From Cryptomeria japonica (taxonomy: Eukaryota > Streptophyta > Pinopsida > Cupressales > Cupressaceae): a stretch of 64,000 nucleotides of DNA. Each line of letters starts with the position of its first letter. Position 1 is the first letter of the stretch. This document shows positions 33,959 to 44,611 of this stretch, in pieces. The stretch is taken from positions 266,152,192-266,216,191 of the forward strand of contig NC_081406.1 of NCBI RefSeq assembly GCF_030272615.1, read 5' to 3'. The position numbers and the translations under genes are program-made. The notes under the pieces are model-generated. The model was not told the origin of the DNA, did no database searches, and saw only the letters and a list, made by a program, of their open reading frames with translations.

Positions 33959-35071
33959 ATGGAAAACTTGAGAAAGCAATTAGAAGGAGCTCTTGCAATC
34001 TTTGATGCAGAAAAGTTGAAGAATATCAAAATTGAAGATGATCTGAGGATTGTACAGGAATTCATTCAAGGAATTCAGGAGAATCTTACTATTTCTAGAA
34101 ACAAAAGAAGAGAACTTCATGAGAAGATGTAGAATGATGATGATGAAAAGGAAACTCTTAATGAGCTTGTAAGCAAGATGAGGCAAGAAAACACGACCTT
34201 GAGGAATGAGATGCAAGATATGACTATGAGATTTTGTAAAGACATTGAAGATAGAAAGAAGAATGAAGATGACTTGACTAGAAGACTCAATGATGCTGGA
34301 AATGAAAATCTAAGACTCAGTCAAGAAAATGATATGTTAAAGACAAATCTAATTCACATGGAACACGATAAAACTGAACTTATGAGACAGAAGGAATTTT
34401 TGGAAAATGAGTTGGCTATTGCAAATCAACATAAATAGAAATTCAAGAAAAGTTCAGAAGAACTTGATGGTATGCTGAAAAGTCAGAAACCTAATGGAGA
34501 CACTAATGGACTTGGATTTGAAGTTGGTGAAAGCTCTAGTACTGCAAGCAATTATGATCATAGTAAACCAGTAAGACAACCTAATGCCTACAAATTTAAT
34601 GGGAAATGATTTAACTGTAACAAGTATGGTCATAGAGAAAATCGGTGTAGATCTAGAAACTATCAGAACACTAATACACCCACCGGTCAATGTTCTAAAT
34701 GCAACAAAATTGGTCACAATTCAGAAAACTACAGAATGAATGTAAGATGTTATGTTTGTTGAAGATTTGGACACTTATCTAATCAATGCAGAATGCAAAC
34801 CGACATAGGATATGGAAAGGCTATTCTAAAGAACAATGTGATTTGTTATGCTTGTAACAAGATTGGACATATTGCAAAATTTTGTAGAAGCAAGACTTCA
34901 CCGATAAATAATAAAGGATCCAGTTTGAAAGGCAAAGAGAAGGTTGATGAGGTAAAGCAAGAATTTTCAAGACAATGGATTAGGAAGAGAGATTAGAATG
35001 TTGATGAAACTATTCCTTCACCAGTAGAACAAAGTATTACTCCACTGATAGGAGAGTCTTCATTCAACTAA
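33959..35071 (+). pseudogene. Gag-like protein: coiled coil plus four zinc knuckles
   Basis: One frame from ATG 33959 to TAA 35069-35071, about 370 codons, broken by five internal stops. Residues 1 to about 160 are highly charged and heptad-rich (MRQENTTLRNEMQDM, ENLRLSQENDMLKTNL), predicting a long coiled coil. Four zinc-knuckle-like motifs follow at 34613-34900: FNCNKYGHRENRC, CSKCNKIGHNSENY (last Cys lost), CYVC-stop-RFGHLSNQC and CYACNKIGHIAKFC. The tail is basic (KGSSLKGKEKVDEVKQEF). It probably packaged element RNA. The same architecture is encoded at 41955-43058, so coiled coil plus four knuckles is a family trait. It has none of the usual Copia capsid motifs. Confidence 0.75.
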
Positions 35072-35588
35072 AAAGAAACCTTTTGGGGGTATTGCAACAA
35101 GTTGAAAATCATGCAAGTTTACCCTTGGTTGATGGTGAGAAGATGGACTTCTTCTCTGCCAACAGATGTGTGAAGTTTCACTTAATCGACAAACATTTAT
35201 TGTAGTTGTTGGAAGAAATGACATTATAAATAAATGTTTTTCCTTTCTTTTTTTATTCACCGAGCATTCAAACTTTCCTAAGAGCATGAAAAACCCGAGT
35301 GAAGGCATGCTTAGTGAGAAGTGAAGCAAGTTCTTTCAAGCATCCAAACCTATCAGGCAGATTAAGGTATTTATCAATGGCTTCCTCCTCTACTCCATAA
35401 GTCATTGCAAATCCTACTATTATAGAAGTAGTTAAACGCCCTAGGCCTGTTTTCAAGATTATCCTTGAGGTAGCAAAATAGGATGATACCCTAGGTGCTT
35501 TTTCAAAAATCCTTAAAGGAGTTGCATATGCAGAAGACCCTAGAATTTACATATATTGCCACATTGAGGAATTAGGTTTAGAGGAATC
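35072..35588 (+). other. Linker between the Gag-like ORF and ORF2; nothing certain
   Basis: Frames on both strands are short. A 62-codon minus-strand frame (35268-35456) is open but has no relative in the other copies in this window. ORF2 may begin upstream of 35589 in a decayed frame (the region around 35285 reads MKNPSEGM). Confidence 0.4.
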
Positions 35589-38500
35589 ATGAAAATGTAT
35601 AAAAATGTTATCTGTGATGAAGGTGGAATTGTGAAACTCGAGCATAAGGTTATAGATACTTTAGGTTTTGTGGAAATTCTTGACATCCTAGAATTTCCTA
35701 AGGAAGTTGTAAGGATTATGCTCAGCAGAGTTCATGGTGAATTCTTTTGGCTAGACTCTATTCATAAAATCACTAAGGAAGCAGTTAGGGCAGTGACTGG
35801 CTTACCCTCCACCGGTAGTAGGCTAGGTAAAACTAAGAAGGTTCCTAATAACACAGTGATGACTTTAACATGAGCAATCTATGATAGCAGATCCCTGAGA
35901 GTTAATGATGTAAAATACATAAATGTTATATTCATAAGCATTCTATTAGGATACAAAACCACACATGCTAACCGACTGAACTCAGTTTCAAGTCTATGTA
36001 TTAAAAGTGTATATGATATGGTCAACAGTGATGCTAAGATAGATGTATGTGAGTGGTTGAAAGATGAGTTGATTGACAATATGAAGAAAATCAAAGGAGA
36101 TAAGAAAGGTACTTTTCGTTTTGGCAATCTTCTTGTATGCTTAATGCTATATCTTACAAAAGAGGTTCCCGGTATAGGCAAGAAAGACTTTGGTTATGAC
36201 ATAATGGTAGGAAAACAACTGTTAGATATATTCACCGGTATGGGGACATACAAGGACAACAATATTAATGAGTATTTCCAAGCATTAAAGGAAAAATGAA
36301 AACAAGGGAAAGGTTACCACAAAGCATTGCAGATAAATATGAAAAGGAAATTGGTTTTGTAATTAAGAAAGATGAGATATGGATGGAGGCAGTTCTTCCT
36401 AGAACTGTTTGGGTGACAGAAATGGGATATGAGGCTGATGTAAACATAATTGAAAAATATGCCAAAGCCCTATTTGCAGCACCTAGAGAATTGGAAGAAA
36501 AAGTTTTTGGGAATGCACAATCAATAGAAAGTGATGCACAAACATTAAAAAAAAGGAAGAGAAGAGAAAAATACACAAGGAGTGCATCTAAACAAGTTAA
36601 GGAAATTAAAGAAAATGTAATGAATATCATTGGTATAAAGGAAAGTGACTTAGAAGGACTACAACCGGAGGCTCATCTCTCACCGGTTGGTACATTCTCA
36701 GAAAGTGAAATCCCTGCAGAATTCAAAAGAGTTGATAGGAAGAGAAAACCCTCACCGGTACCCTCTCCTCCTCCCAAGAAAACTAGGACAACAAGGCAGA
36801 AGCAACAAGCAGTGAGGCCACCAGCTAAGAAGCTGACACCTAGAAAGAGAAAGGAAAAATAGGTCATTCCTCCACTTGACAACCTACTGAATGAGATAAC
36901 AGATGATAGAAACTTATCTAATGTTAGCACATTATATGATACATTTACCAATGAAGAGAAGGGAAGTGTTGAAAATAGTATCATCTTACACCTTGATATT
37001 TATAAGAAAGTTTTAATAGAGGTTGTAGATGATTTGCCTAGTGATCTATATAGGTGGTTAGATGCTAAAAGGTTAGCTATTATGGAGCTTGACAAGAAAA
37101 TAAAAAATTGAGAAACTACTTGCTGTACATCCTATGAAATCAGTTGATAAAATTGATGAATTGATCAGTGAAGCTAACATAATAGTCTTTTCAAGTGGTC
37201 ACCGACATGTAAGTCTAATGGCCGGCAGGGTTAATGAAATCTCAGAAGAGACAACTGACAAATGGGATATTTTCTTTGTTGAGAAAGAGAAATAAGAAGA
37301 GCTGAACATACCTAAAACTTTCAAGGTATACCAAAAGGATCAAGACAAGGGAAAAGGAAAGGTAGGTGGACTACCTAATATAAAAGTAACAGATAATCTA
37401 CCACCACCTTTAGTTACTCCACCAGTACTAACTCACAATACACCGGCTACTGAGAATGTGGAAACACCACATGAGGATACAAACCCTGAGTCTAAAATCT
37501 TGTATACTATGAACATAGATACTGAGGAGGTAAATATTGTAGTTGAAAAAGAAAGTACTGAGGAAAAGAAAAATGATGTTGCTACTGAGCAACCGGCTGA
37601 TAACATTGAGATTGGGGTTAGTGAAATGGTTACTGACAATACTGTCAATGTAGGCACTGAAAAACTAACAGAGATAAAGTAGAGTTATTGACTGCTGAGA
37701 ATACAGAGAAACCAATTGAGATACTGGTAGTGGACAATGCAGAGGTACTGACAGAGAAACCAATAGTGGATACCACTGAAAAACTGGTTGATAACATTGT
37801 GAAATAGGCAAAGAAACAGGTACACACAGAGACAGTGCCACTGACATCTACTGAGAAGCCTAAACCTTTGCTAATAGAAATGCAAACACAAACTGACCCT
37901 CCAGAGGTCGAGGAAAGAAAAGTAATTGCTCCTACCGACAACACTTAAATTGTTAAGGTAATTGGACAATCATCCAGTACTTCTATGATAAAATTCAGAC
38001 CAACCAATGTGACTGAAGTACTCTTAGATTCTATTAAGAAAATTACTAATTGTAATGCATTGGCTTATAAGGCTATAGATGACACAATACCCATTCTTAA
38101 GTTGATTGCACCCAAGTGTAATGTAGATAATAAGGATTCTTTGAGTCAGTTAGACACATTGTCTAAATACATAACCAACAATATACTAACTGTGGACCAA
38201 ATAAATGAAGAGACATTTAAGGAGAAAATGGACAAGGAAAAAGAGAAATTCTTTGGAGAAACAATAAAGAAGTGCATGGAACATATTGATACCCTTTTAT
38301 CGACACTGAACAAAACAATTATGGAGTTCAAGGAACTGTACAAAGACACCTGCAAGACTAATCTTTTGACAGTGGATATTGATAAGGAAATCAGCAAAGT
38401 GCAAAAGGAAATTAATGACATAGCTGATAATATCATTGGTTCATCTGAACCAATATCAATTATTGAATAGGAAATTGTTGAGTTTGAGGAGAAACTTGAG

Positions 38501-38746
38501 AAGTTAGAGAAGGAGAAGGAAAGGTTAAAGGGCAAATCAAAAGAGCTTAAATGCAGGCTCAGTCCAAAATTGGATAACCTCATCTCTTTACGGAAAGAGA
38601 TCTCTAAGGCACTTATTCAAGGGCAGAAGACACTGGAAGAGAAAATGCATCATCTCACCAGTACTATTCAGAGAATAGAAGCAACTTTGAAGGATAGCAA
38701 AAGATTTACTCAGAGTTTGAACTTGGTTTTAGCAGACTTATTCTAG
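35589..38746 (+). pseudogene. ORF2: unknown protein with helical N-domain, basic Pro-rich linker and coiled-coil C-terminus
   Basis: Four open segments in two frames (35589-36299, 36296-36862, about 37300-37682, 37985-38470) plus a tail to TAG 38744. The N-terminal part (35650-36500) reads HGEFFWLDSIHKITKEAV, GYKTTHANRLNSVSSLC, KIDVCEWLKDELIDNMKK, GTFRFGNLLVCLMLYL and LPRTVWVTEMGYEADVN. Next is a basic Pro-rich stretch (VDRKRKPSPVPSPPPKKTRT) like a nuclear localisation signal. A segment with SSGHRHVSLMAGRVNEI, a Thr/Glu-rich region (ETPHEDTNPESK) and a helical C-terminus (MEHIDTLLSTLNKTIMEF, KEISKVQKEINDIADN) follow. It aligns segment by segment with 61206-64000 and, more weakly, with 39790-41935. 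The function is unknown. The N-domain layout faintly recalls plant-mobile or 'putative plant transposon protein' domains, but that is speculation. Confidence 0.7.
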
Positions 38747-38982
38747 ATTGTAACCAACCAATTACAAGGTTCTAGTTGAAAAATGCACTCATTTGACAGA
38801 TTTTTGACAACCTTTGTCATTGATGTCAAAGGGGGAGTAGTAGAAGATAGAAAAATGGTCATAAGAAGATATCATCTACTCAGGGGGAGCACACATTTTC
38901 GGTAAGATTTTTGGACTTCAATTTCGGGGACAATTTTTGGATTTTTCTCATGAGTGTTGCCATCAATGCCAAAGGGAGAGAT

Positions 38983-39787
38983 TGTTGGAATTGTACACTC
39001 CAATGAGAATTGAAGGTGATTGAAGGTGTTGTCATTGATGACAACTTACTGACAACCTTGTGGATATCTTCAGGCACCGGCATAGGCACCGGTACCGACA
39101 AATAGTTCATCAACAGCGACAATAATGTTTACTGGCATCTCAGCCGACAGGATTTTGATTATTGTATTTTATATTTAATTGTAATATCTTTTTGTAAGCC
39201 GACATGGCATAATGTAATAAGACTCATATATAAGTATTAGATCTTGTAGATCATTTGGAGAGATACATGATAGAGGATAGATATGATGGATATATAGAGA
39301 GAATATTAAGGTAGATTTCGTAGAAGGGTTTATGGTTATTGTATGAGCTTAAACCGGTACTGAATCTGGCATTGCAGTTACTATTTGTAGAAATACATTA
39401 TATTGGATTTTCATAATCCATTTTTTAAGTTACTGAGACTTCCTTTTATAATTAAGTAGTGGGCTTTAGGTAGTTGGCCTTCCTACATGTGCAGGCCCCT
39501 CTTGTAAGTAATATCCATTCATTGGCCAGTGAGTGAATATTGTGGGTCACAAATCCCACCAAGGTTTTTCCCACATCGGGTTTCCTCATTAAATATCTTG
39601 TCTTATGGTGTGCTTTCTATGTTGTCTTTACTATTCTTATTTAATGCATTAATTCTTGTTTACCCTGTACACTGTTTTGGAATGCAAAATACTTAAAAAG
39701 GTTAGAAATTCTATTAACCAGTTAGATACTAATTCACCCCCCCTCCCCCCCCTCTCAGTATCTTTGGGACTATCATCAATCCTAACA
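38983..39787 (+). repeat. 3' LTR of the nested element
   Basis: 805 bp from TGTTGGAATTGTACACTCC to CCTAACA, preceded by a purine tract. The C-rich loop is expanded (CCCCCCCTCCCCCCCC) relative to the 5' LTR, while the hairpin arms GATACT / AGTATC are kept. Confidence 0.9.
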
Positions 39788-39789
39788 CC

Positions 39790-41935
39790 CTCTTAGATCA
39801 AAAACTCAAAAACCTGTATCAACCCAAAAATTTATATCATTATTTATATTTTTCAGTCTACTCTCCCCCTTTGACAACAATTCCAAAGTTGGGGTGTTGC
39901 ACCAAAACTTATATGCAGGGGTATATACCAGATACTCTATACATACTTGAAGATATCTACAAAAATGGTATTCAAAAATATTAAGTAGGTATCCCACCCA
40001 TTCTTCAAGTTGTCCAAAACTATAATGAATGCACTGAAGACATAGGCATAAATCTCCACATCCTTCAATTCAGATGGAACATGTTGAGTCATTGTCTTCA
40101 AGCAATCAACTTTATTGCTCAACATGGTGTCCATCCAAGGAGAAATAAGGTTTTGAAGCTCATAGACTCACCTCAAAATTCTCTCCTTTTCTGAATTTAG
40201 GCTCAAGATTTGATCAGTTAGAGCCATCACCTGACCTTCTATTCTACTGGCAAGGGAAACATTTGAACCAAATGACTGAGATATATTATCAAGTTTTCCC
40301 TAACAAACGTTGATCTGCTTATCTATATCTAAGGTGAATTTGGACAGTGTAAGGCATGACTTATATATATTCCCACCTTCACTCAATACCTCAGAGATAG
40401 TTTATAGTCCTTTATTTAATCTAACACTATCGTCTTTAATCATTTTATGGAAGGCCTTCATTCTCACCTCCTTGAATGTCCCAAATTTCTCTTCAGAAGG
40501 GTCAACCGGTTTTCTCAAAAGGTGTTGTGCATATCCTTCAAGAGTTTGAGCATCAACCTCATAACCCATCGGTATTATCCACATTATTCTAGGATCTACT
40601 ACCTCCATATGGCACCAATATTTATCCATGATAAAACAGATAGTGTCTGCATATTTATCCACCACTTAGGAATTCTTACTCTATTCTTCATTGGGCCTTG
40701 GAAGATTTTAAAAAATCTCCACAGGGAAGCTGTCTGATTCTCTATGTTTCTCGATCTCTGCAGACCTTGTTTGATCTAAGAGGCCACTAGTAAGTCATAA
40801 GCCCATTGGACTCTGCCTGTGCCTTTGATCTCATTCATGAAGTACAATGCTAAATAAATAATTAGTGAACCGAATTTGAAGACATTTTTCTTATCTATTT
40901 TGATTTTCTTTATATTGTTTAGGAGCTCTTCAAGAATAACTGTACAAAAATAATACTGCATATCCTCTTTTACCATATGATAGGTTGTATATATTGCTCT
41001 ACCGAAGACAAAGTTTAATTTGATAGACTAATAAACTTTGTATCCAATGATCATCAATGTAAATATGACATCATGCTCCAAGATATCATCAATTGTCATT
41101 GATCTGTTGTCAAATTAAGCACCGGTTAGGTTTCTAACAATTGGGTTCATCACCTTCCTCAGATTAGGTTTTCCACCGGTTTGACTCAAGCATGTGACTA
41201 CATGGATTGCCTACTTGGTTATCTTGTAGGGTCTTTCCAACCATATGAATTCATCATGGACATGAATCAGAATGTACCTCACCCATTCATCCTCATCGAA
41301 TGTTGGAAAGTGAACAAACTATGTGAAACCCTTCCTCTGCAATTGTGCATATTCTGGTTTAGGATTTCCAACTTCATCAATTATGTGGTCAGTATACAAG
41401 GTTAAGATGTCCTTATTTCTGGTCTCCTCAATTGAACAGTGAATGTATGCCCTCACATCATTTGCAAAACTCCATAGGGAATGGACAAAAGAGAACCATT
41501 GGGGCCATCCTTCTACTACCAAAGGTGTATCAACAAAAGAAGATGCCATTTCAAGAAATTTAGCATTCAAATGCTTTGGTAAATACCTTTTTCTTCTATC
41601 AGATGCACAAGAACTCCTTTTCAGATGAATTCAAGCTTTTTGATCACCTTGGAAAATGGTTTGCCTCGCTCTGCAGCTTCAACTCTTCATTCACAATGTG
41701 AGAAATGATTCATATTTCACCCTTTTTAACTTCGTAAACCCTAAATTTAATTTGAAATAAATGCTAAATGCCACTGTAAAGTTCAATCGGATCTCTTGTT
41801 TAGCATAATCAATTTTACTGGATTCCAAGAGCAGCATGAAGAATTCTAGATAATTATCTCCAAGCATTTTCAATCAACCTTGATTGATCACAGATCTCTT
41901 TAGGGGGTTCTGCAAGATTTAGCAGGAAGATACCA
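39790..41935 (-). pseudogene. ORF2 relative in the host element (decayed)
   Basis: Minus-strand segments, in order: NAKFLEMASSFVDTPLVVEG (41570), a VHDEFIWLERPYKITK-like segment (about 41230), GYKVY and FGRAIYTTYHMVKEDMQYY (about 41050-40940), EELLNNIKKIKIDKKNVFKF (40930), YLALYFMNEIKGTG, then VDPRIMWIIPMGYEVDAQT (40600) and a helical C-terminus. The order and spacing match the nested element's ORF2 (IHKITKEAV, GYKTTHANRL, DELIDNMKKIKGDKKGTFRF, LPRTVWVTEMGYEAD), so they are homologous. Several stops and frameshifts. It extends more upstream sequence than the nested copy shows. Confidence 0.7.
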
Positions 41936-41954
41936 CCCCCTAAGGCCAAAATCC

Positions 41955-43058
41955 TTAGTTACCAGATGAAGATCTTGCACCGAATTCAGGTGCAAATCCA
42001 TTGTCTACCTTGGATTCATCTTTTCTAACCCACATCTTCTCATGTTTGTTCATGATATCTTCTACCTTTTCTTTTCCTTTCTCATATGATTTTCCTTTGT
42101 TTACCAAACCATTATTCTTGCTTTTGCAGAATTCTGCAATGTGACTGGTTTTGTTGCATGCACGACAAACAACATTTCTTTGCATAGGTCTGAAATTCAT
42201 CTGATTTGATCTCATCCTGCATTGGTTAGAGATATGTCCAAATATCCCACAAGCATAACATCTCTTGTTCTGAAAATTGTTCATTACTACTCTGCACATG
42301 TTTGACTTTTGACCAAAATTATTGTGTACAAAACACTGACCAGTAAAGGTAGGACCATTGTTCATATTGTTCATTCCATTATTCATCCTACTTCTTCATT
42401 GATTTTCTATATGACCAAATTTATTACAATTAAAATATCTACCATTGAATTTATGGGCATTAGGTTGTCTTATCGGAGGTTTCTTGCTCTTCTTATGATT
42501 GGCCTTTGCATTGCTTTGTCCAGATTCGGAGGATTCTCTTTTCTCATATCCAAGTCCTCTCATGTCTTTTCCATGTCTCTGAGTTTCCAGCATCTCATCA
42601 AGCCTTGTTGAGTTAGCATTGAATTTGTCTTTGTATTAATTTGCAGTAGCAAGTTCATCTCTTAGGGAAACAATCTATCTTTCAAGTTCTTGACCATTAT
42701 TCCTTGATTTTGTCAACTCAAGTTTCAACTGATCATTCTCATAAGTAATCCTGAAGCATCCATCTGCTCTGTACTTCAATGATTGAGTCAAACTTTCTTC
42801 ATTCTTATTTCGGTCTTCAATCTCCTTTGTCAGCTTCATCACAATGGATTGCATCTAATTCTTCAATACAACATTCTCTCTAGCAAGCTTATCACATTCA
42901 TCAGCTTTGTCCTGATTTTCCATGCTTTGTTCTTCTTTCTCCTTCAACTTGTCCATCAGCTCTTTCCTCTTGTCTCTTAAAGTATTGACCTAATCTTTCA
43001 AATCATTAATGAAGTCTTCAAGTGCCACACAAAGTTGTCTCTACAAACCAAAATCCAT
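41955..43058 (-). pseudogene. Gag-like protein of the host element: coiled coil plus zinc knuckles
   Basis: Start ATG at 43058-43056 (MDFGL), about 55 bp from the PBS. There is a charged coiled-coil N-terminal half (LKEKEEQSMENQDKADECDK, DELATAN), then a basic linker (NHKKSKKPPIRQPNAHKFNG) and four knuckle-like motifs: FNCNKFGHIENQ, CFVHNNFGQKSNMC, CYACGIFGHISNQC and CRACNKTSHIAEFC. The shared linker RQPNAHKFNG / RQPNAYKFNG and knuckle order tie it to 33959-35071. Only the third knuckle keeps a clean CCHC. Stops and a frame change near 42390 disable it. Confidence 0.75.
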
Positions 43059-43112
43059 CAATTCAATCTCCCGGACCTTCCTCAAGCAGTTAGGATTCCT
43101 TGGAGGAACTAG

Positions 43113-43124
43113 GCTTTGATACCA
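43113..43124 (-). other. tRNA primer-binding site of the host element
   Basis: Plus-strand GCTTTGATACCA, i.e. TGGTATCAAAGC in element sense, two bases from the LTR; initiator-Met tRNA type with one change. Confidence 0.85.
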
Positions 43125-43126
43125 AT

Positions 43127-44050
43127 TGATGGAATCAAGGAACACTAAGAGAGGGGGGTGAATCAGTGTTTTACTAGTAAATAAATTTTCAAACTTATTT
43201 TAAGACCACCGGAAGCAAATGCTAGAAAGTAAAATACAAAAACACAAGATAATCAACCATAACACCAAAAATTTTTACGTGGAAACCCAGAAAGGAAAAA
43301 ACCATGGTGGGATTGGAACCCACAATATTCATATACTGTGATCAAGAGTACATAAATATTACATAAGGGGAATGCACTTGCATTCAGGCACACTACCTAA
43401 AGCCAAAGGTTCAATTACAAGATGTAATTCTCATTGACTTACAGATCAATTATAGTGATACCTACAATGTTTGAACTCCAAAATATCATAAAAAAATGCC
43501 TAGATGAGTTTCGGTTAAGTGCAAAAAGTCTGACTGTAACACCTCTATAACTCTGCTTTGTTCTGCTTCTTGGTCAGCTATCGGATCAAGAATACGCACA
43601 TGAAACTATGCCAAAAGGTTTCTTGATCACAAATCACTTATATCATCACCCAAAAGGATCTTCTACATCAGTTATATATATTCACAACCACAAAATAAAC
43701 ATTCATTTAGTCACCCAAGAACAATATGCAATGTAACATGTAATTGGGTGTTGAATTAGACTGGATCACCAAAACATATGTGGATCAACCAAATAGAGTC
43801 CAAATGATTTCTATATGTCAGGCCTATCATCCCATGCACGAATCTAACCACCATAATCACCACAACAATTTTGAACCAAAAGGCTCTACTTATCTTGGGA
43901 TACTAGAGACAGATTACCAGATCACTTTCTCCATTGGTTACCAAAAATCATGATTACCGGATAGGATTTCCAAGGAGAGTTGCCATTAATGACAACCCTA
44001 ATCCATTATACATGCACTAAAATCAACCAGATGAGTGTCAATTGCCAACA
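43127..44050 (-). repeat. 5' LTR (right end) of the 32080-44050 element
   Basis: 924 bp from TGATGGAATCAAGG to TTGCCAACA, collinear with 32080-33013. Hairpin arms are 43141-43146 and 43165-43170. Confidence 0.88.
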
Positions 44051-44606
44051 GGCTTTATCTATATAAACTAGTAGTGTAGGAAGATCAAAGGTTGGAAACA
44101 ACTAAATTCAAGACTTTAGAAGATATTTGAGTCCCAAAACCTTGCACTTGGTGTGAATTGAGGCTTTCAAACAACTAATAATTATCCTATTTAGTAAGAA
44201 AGTGAAGATAGTTTCTAGAGTGCATATGATACATTTATGGAGAACAATTTGGGAGCCAAACTAGAAATCAAATTGGGACAATGGACAAGGAAAATGATAA
44301 GTGAGAAGAAACCTAGATGACAAATGTGAATAAGGATCTAAGTTATACATGACACTATTAAGAAAATGGTGTCACAACCTTGTAATTACAAAAGGTTACT
44401 ATATATCACAAGTTTACATTTGAGAACATATACGTATAATTTTTAAAGCTATTGAATTCTTGATTTACATTGGTAAAATTTTTGACCCAAGATCATGTTT
44501 GGATATCATGACATTAAAGTTTTTTTCTTTGATTTCAAAGTCAATGTTCAGGCACCTAAAGGCTATTTTAAGGGCCAAAAATGGTGGTAAATAGTGAAGC
44601 TATTTT
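44051..44606. other. No gene seen
   Basis: About 550 bp of AT-rich sequence between two LTR elements. No LTR edge or coding remnant recognised. Confidence 0.5.
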
Positions 44607-44611
44607 ATAAC
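44607..44611. repeat. Target-site duplication ATAAC, left
   Basis: ATAAC here and at 58266-58270 precisely flank the outer LTR ends of the 13.65-kb element. Confidence 0.9.

Larger units (their letters stand above)
33104..39787 (+). mobile_element. LTR element encoding Gag-like and unknown ORF, no RT, nested
   Basis: 5' LTR 33104-33887, PBS 33890-33901, Gag-like ORF 33959-35071, second ORF about 35589-38746, a GGGAGAG-type polypurine tract at 38973-38979, 3' LTR 38983-39787. Flanks CCTTC and CCCTC give a 4-of-5 target duplication. The total is 6.68 kb with about 3.9 kb between the Gag-like ORF and the 3' LTR, enough for pol, yet no RT, RNase H or integrase signature is found in any frame. 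The closest relative in the window is the element at 60243-64000. Confidence 0.87.
32080..44050 (-). mobile_element. LTR element (two-ORF, no RT seen), host of a nested element
   Basis: LTRs at 43127-44050 (5', minus sense) and 32080-33013 (3') are near-copies. The PBS is at 43113-43124, and a polypurine tract (complement of TCTCTCCCTTT, 33016-33026) abuts the 3' LTR. Removing the nested plus-strand element 33104-39787 leaves 5.29 kb encoding a Gag-like protein (41955-43058) and a second ORF (39790-41935). No RT, RNase H or integrase motif is visible. Flanking bases AGTTT and GGCTT are only a weak target duplication, so it is probably old. Confidence 0.82.

Noticed and set aside
35268-35456. 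62-codon minus-strand frame in the linker of the nested element
   Set aside because: Opposite to element sense, no counterpart recognised in the other copies in this window.
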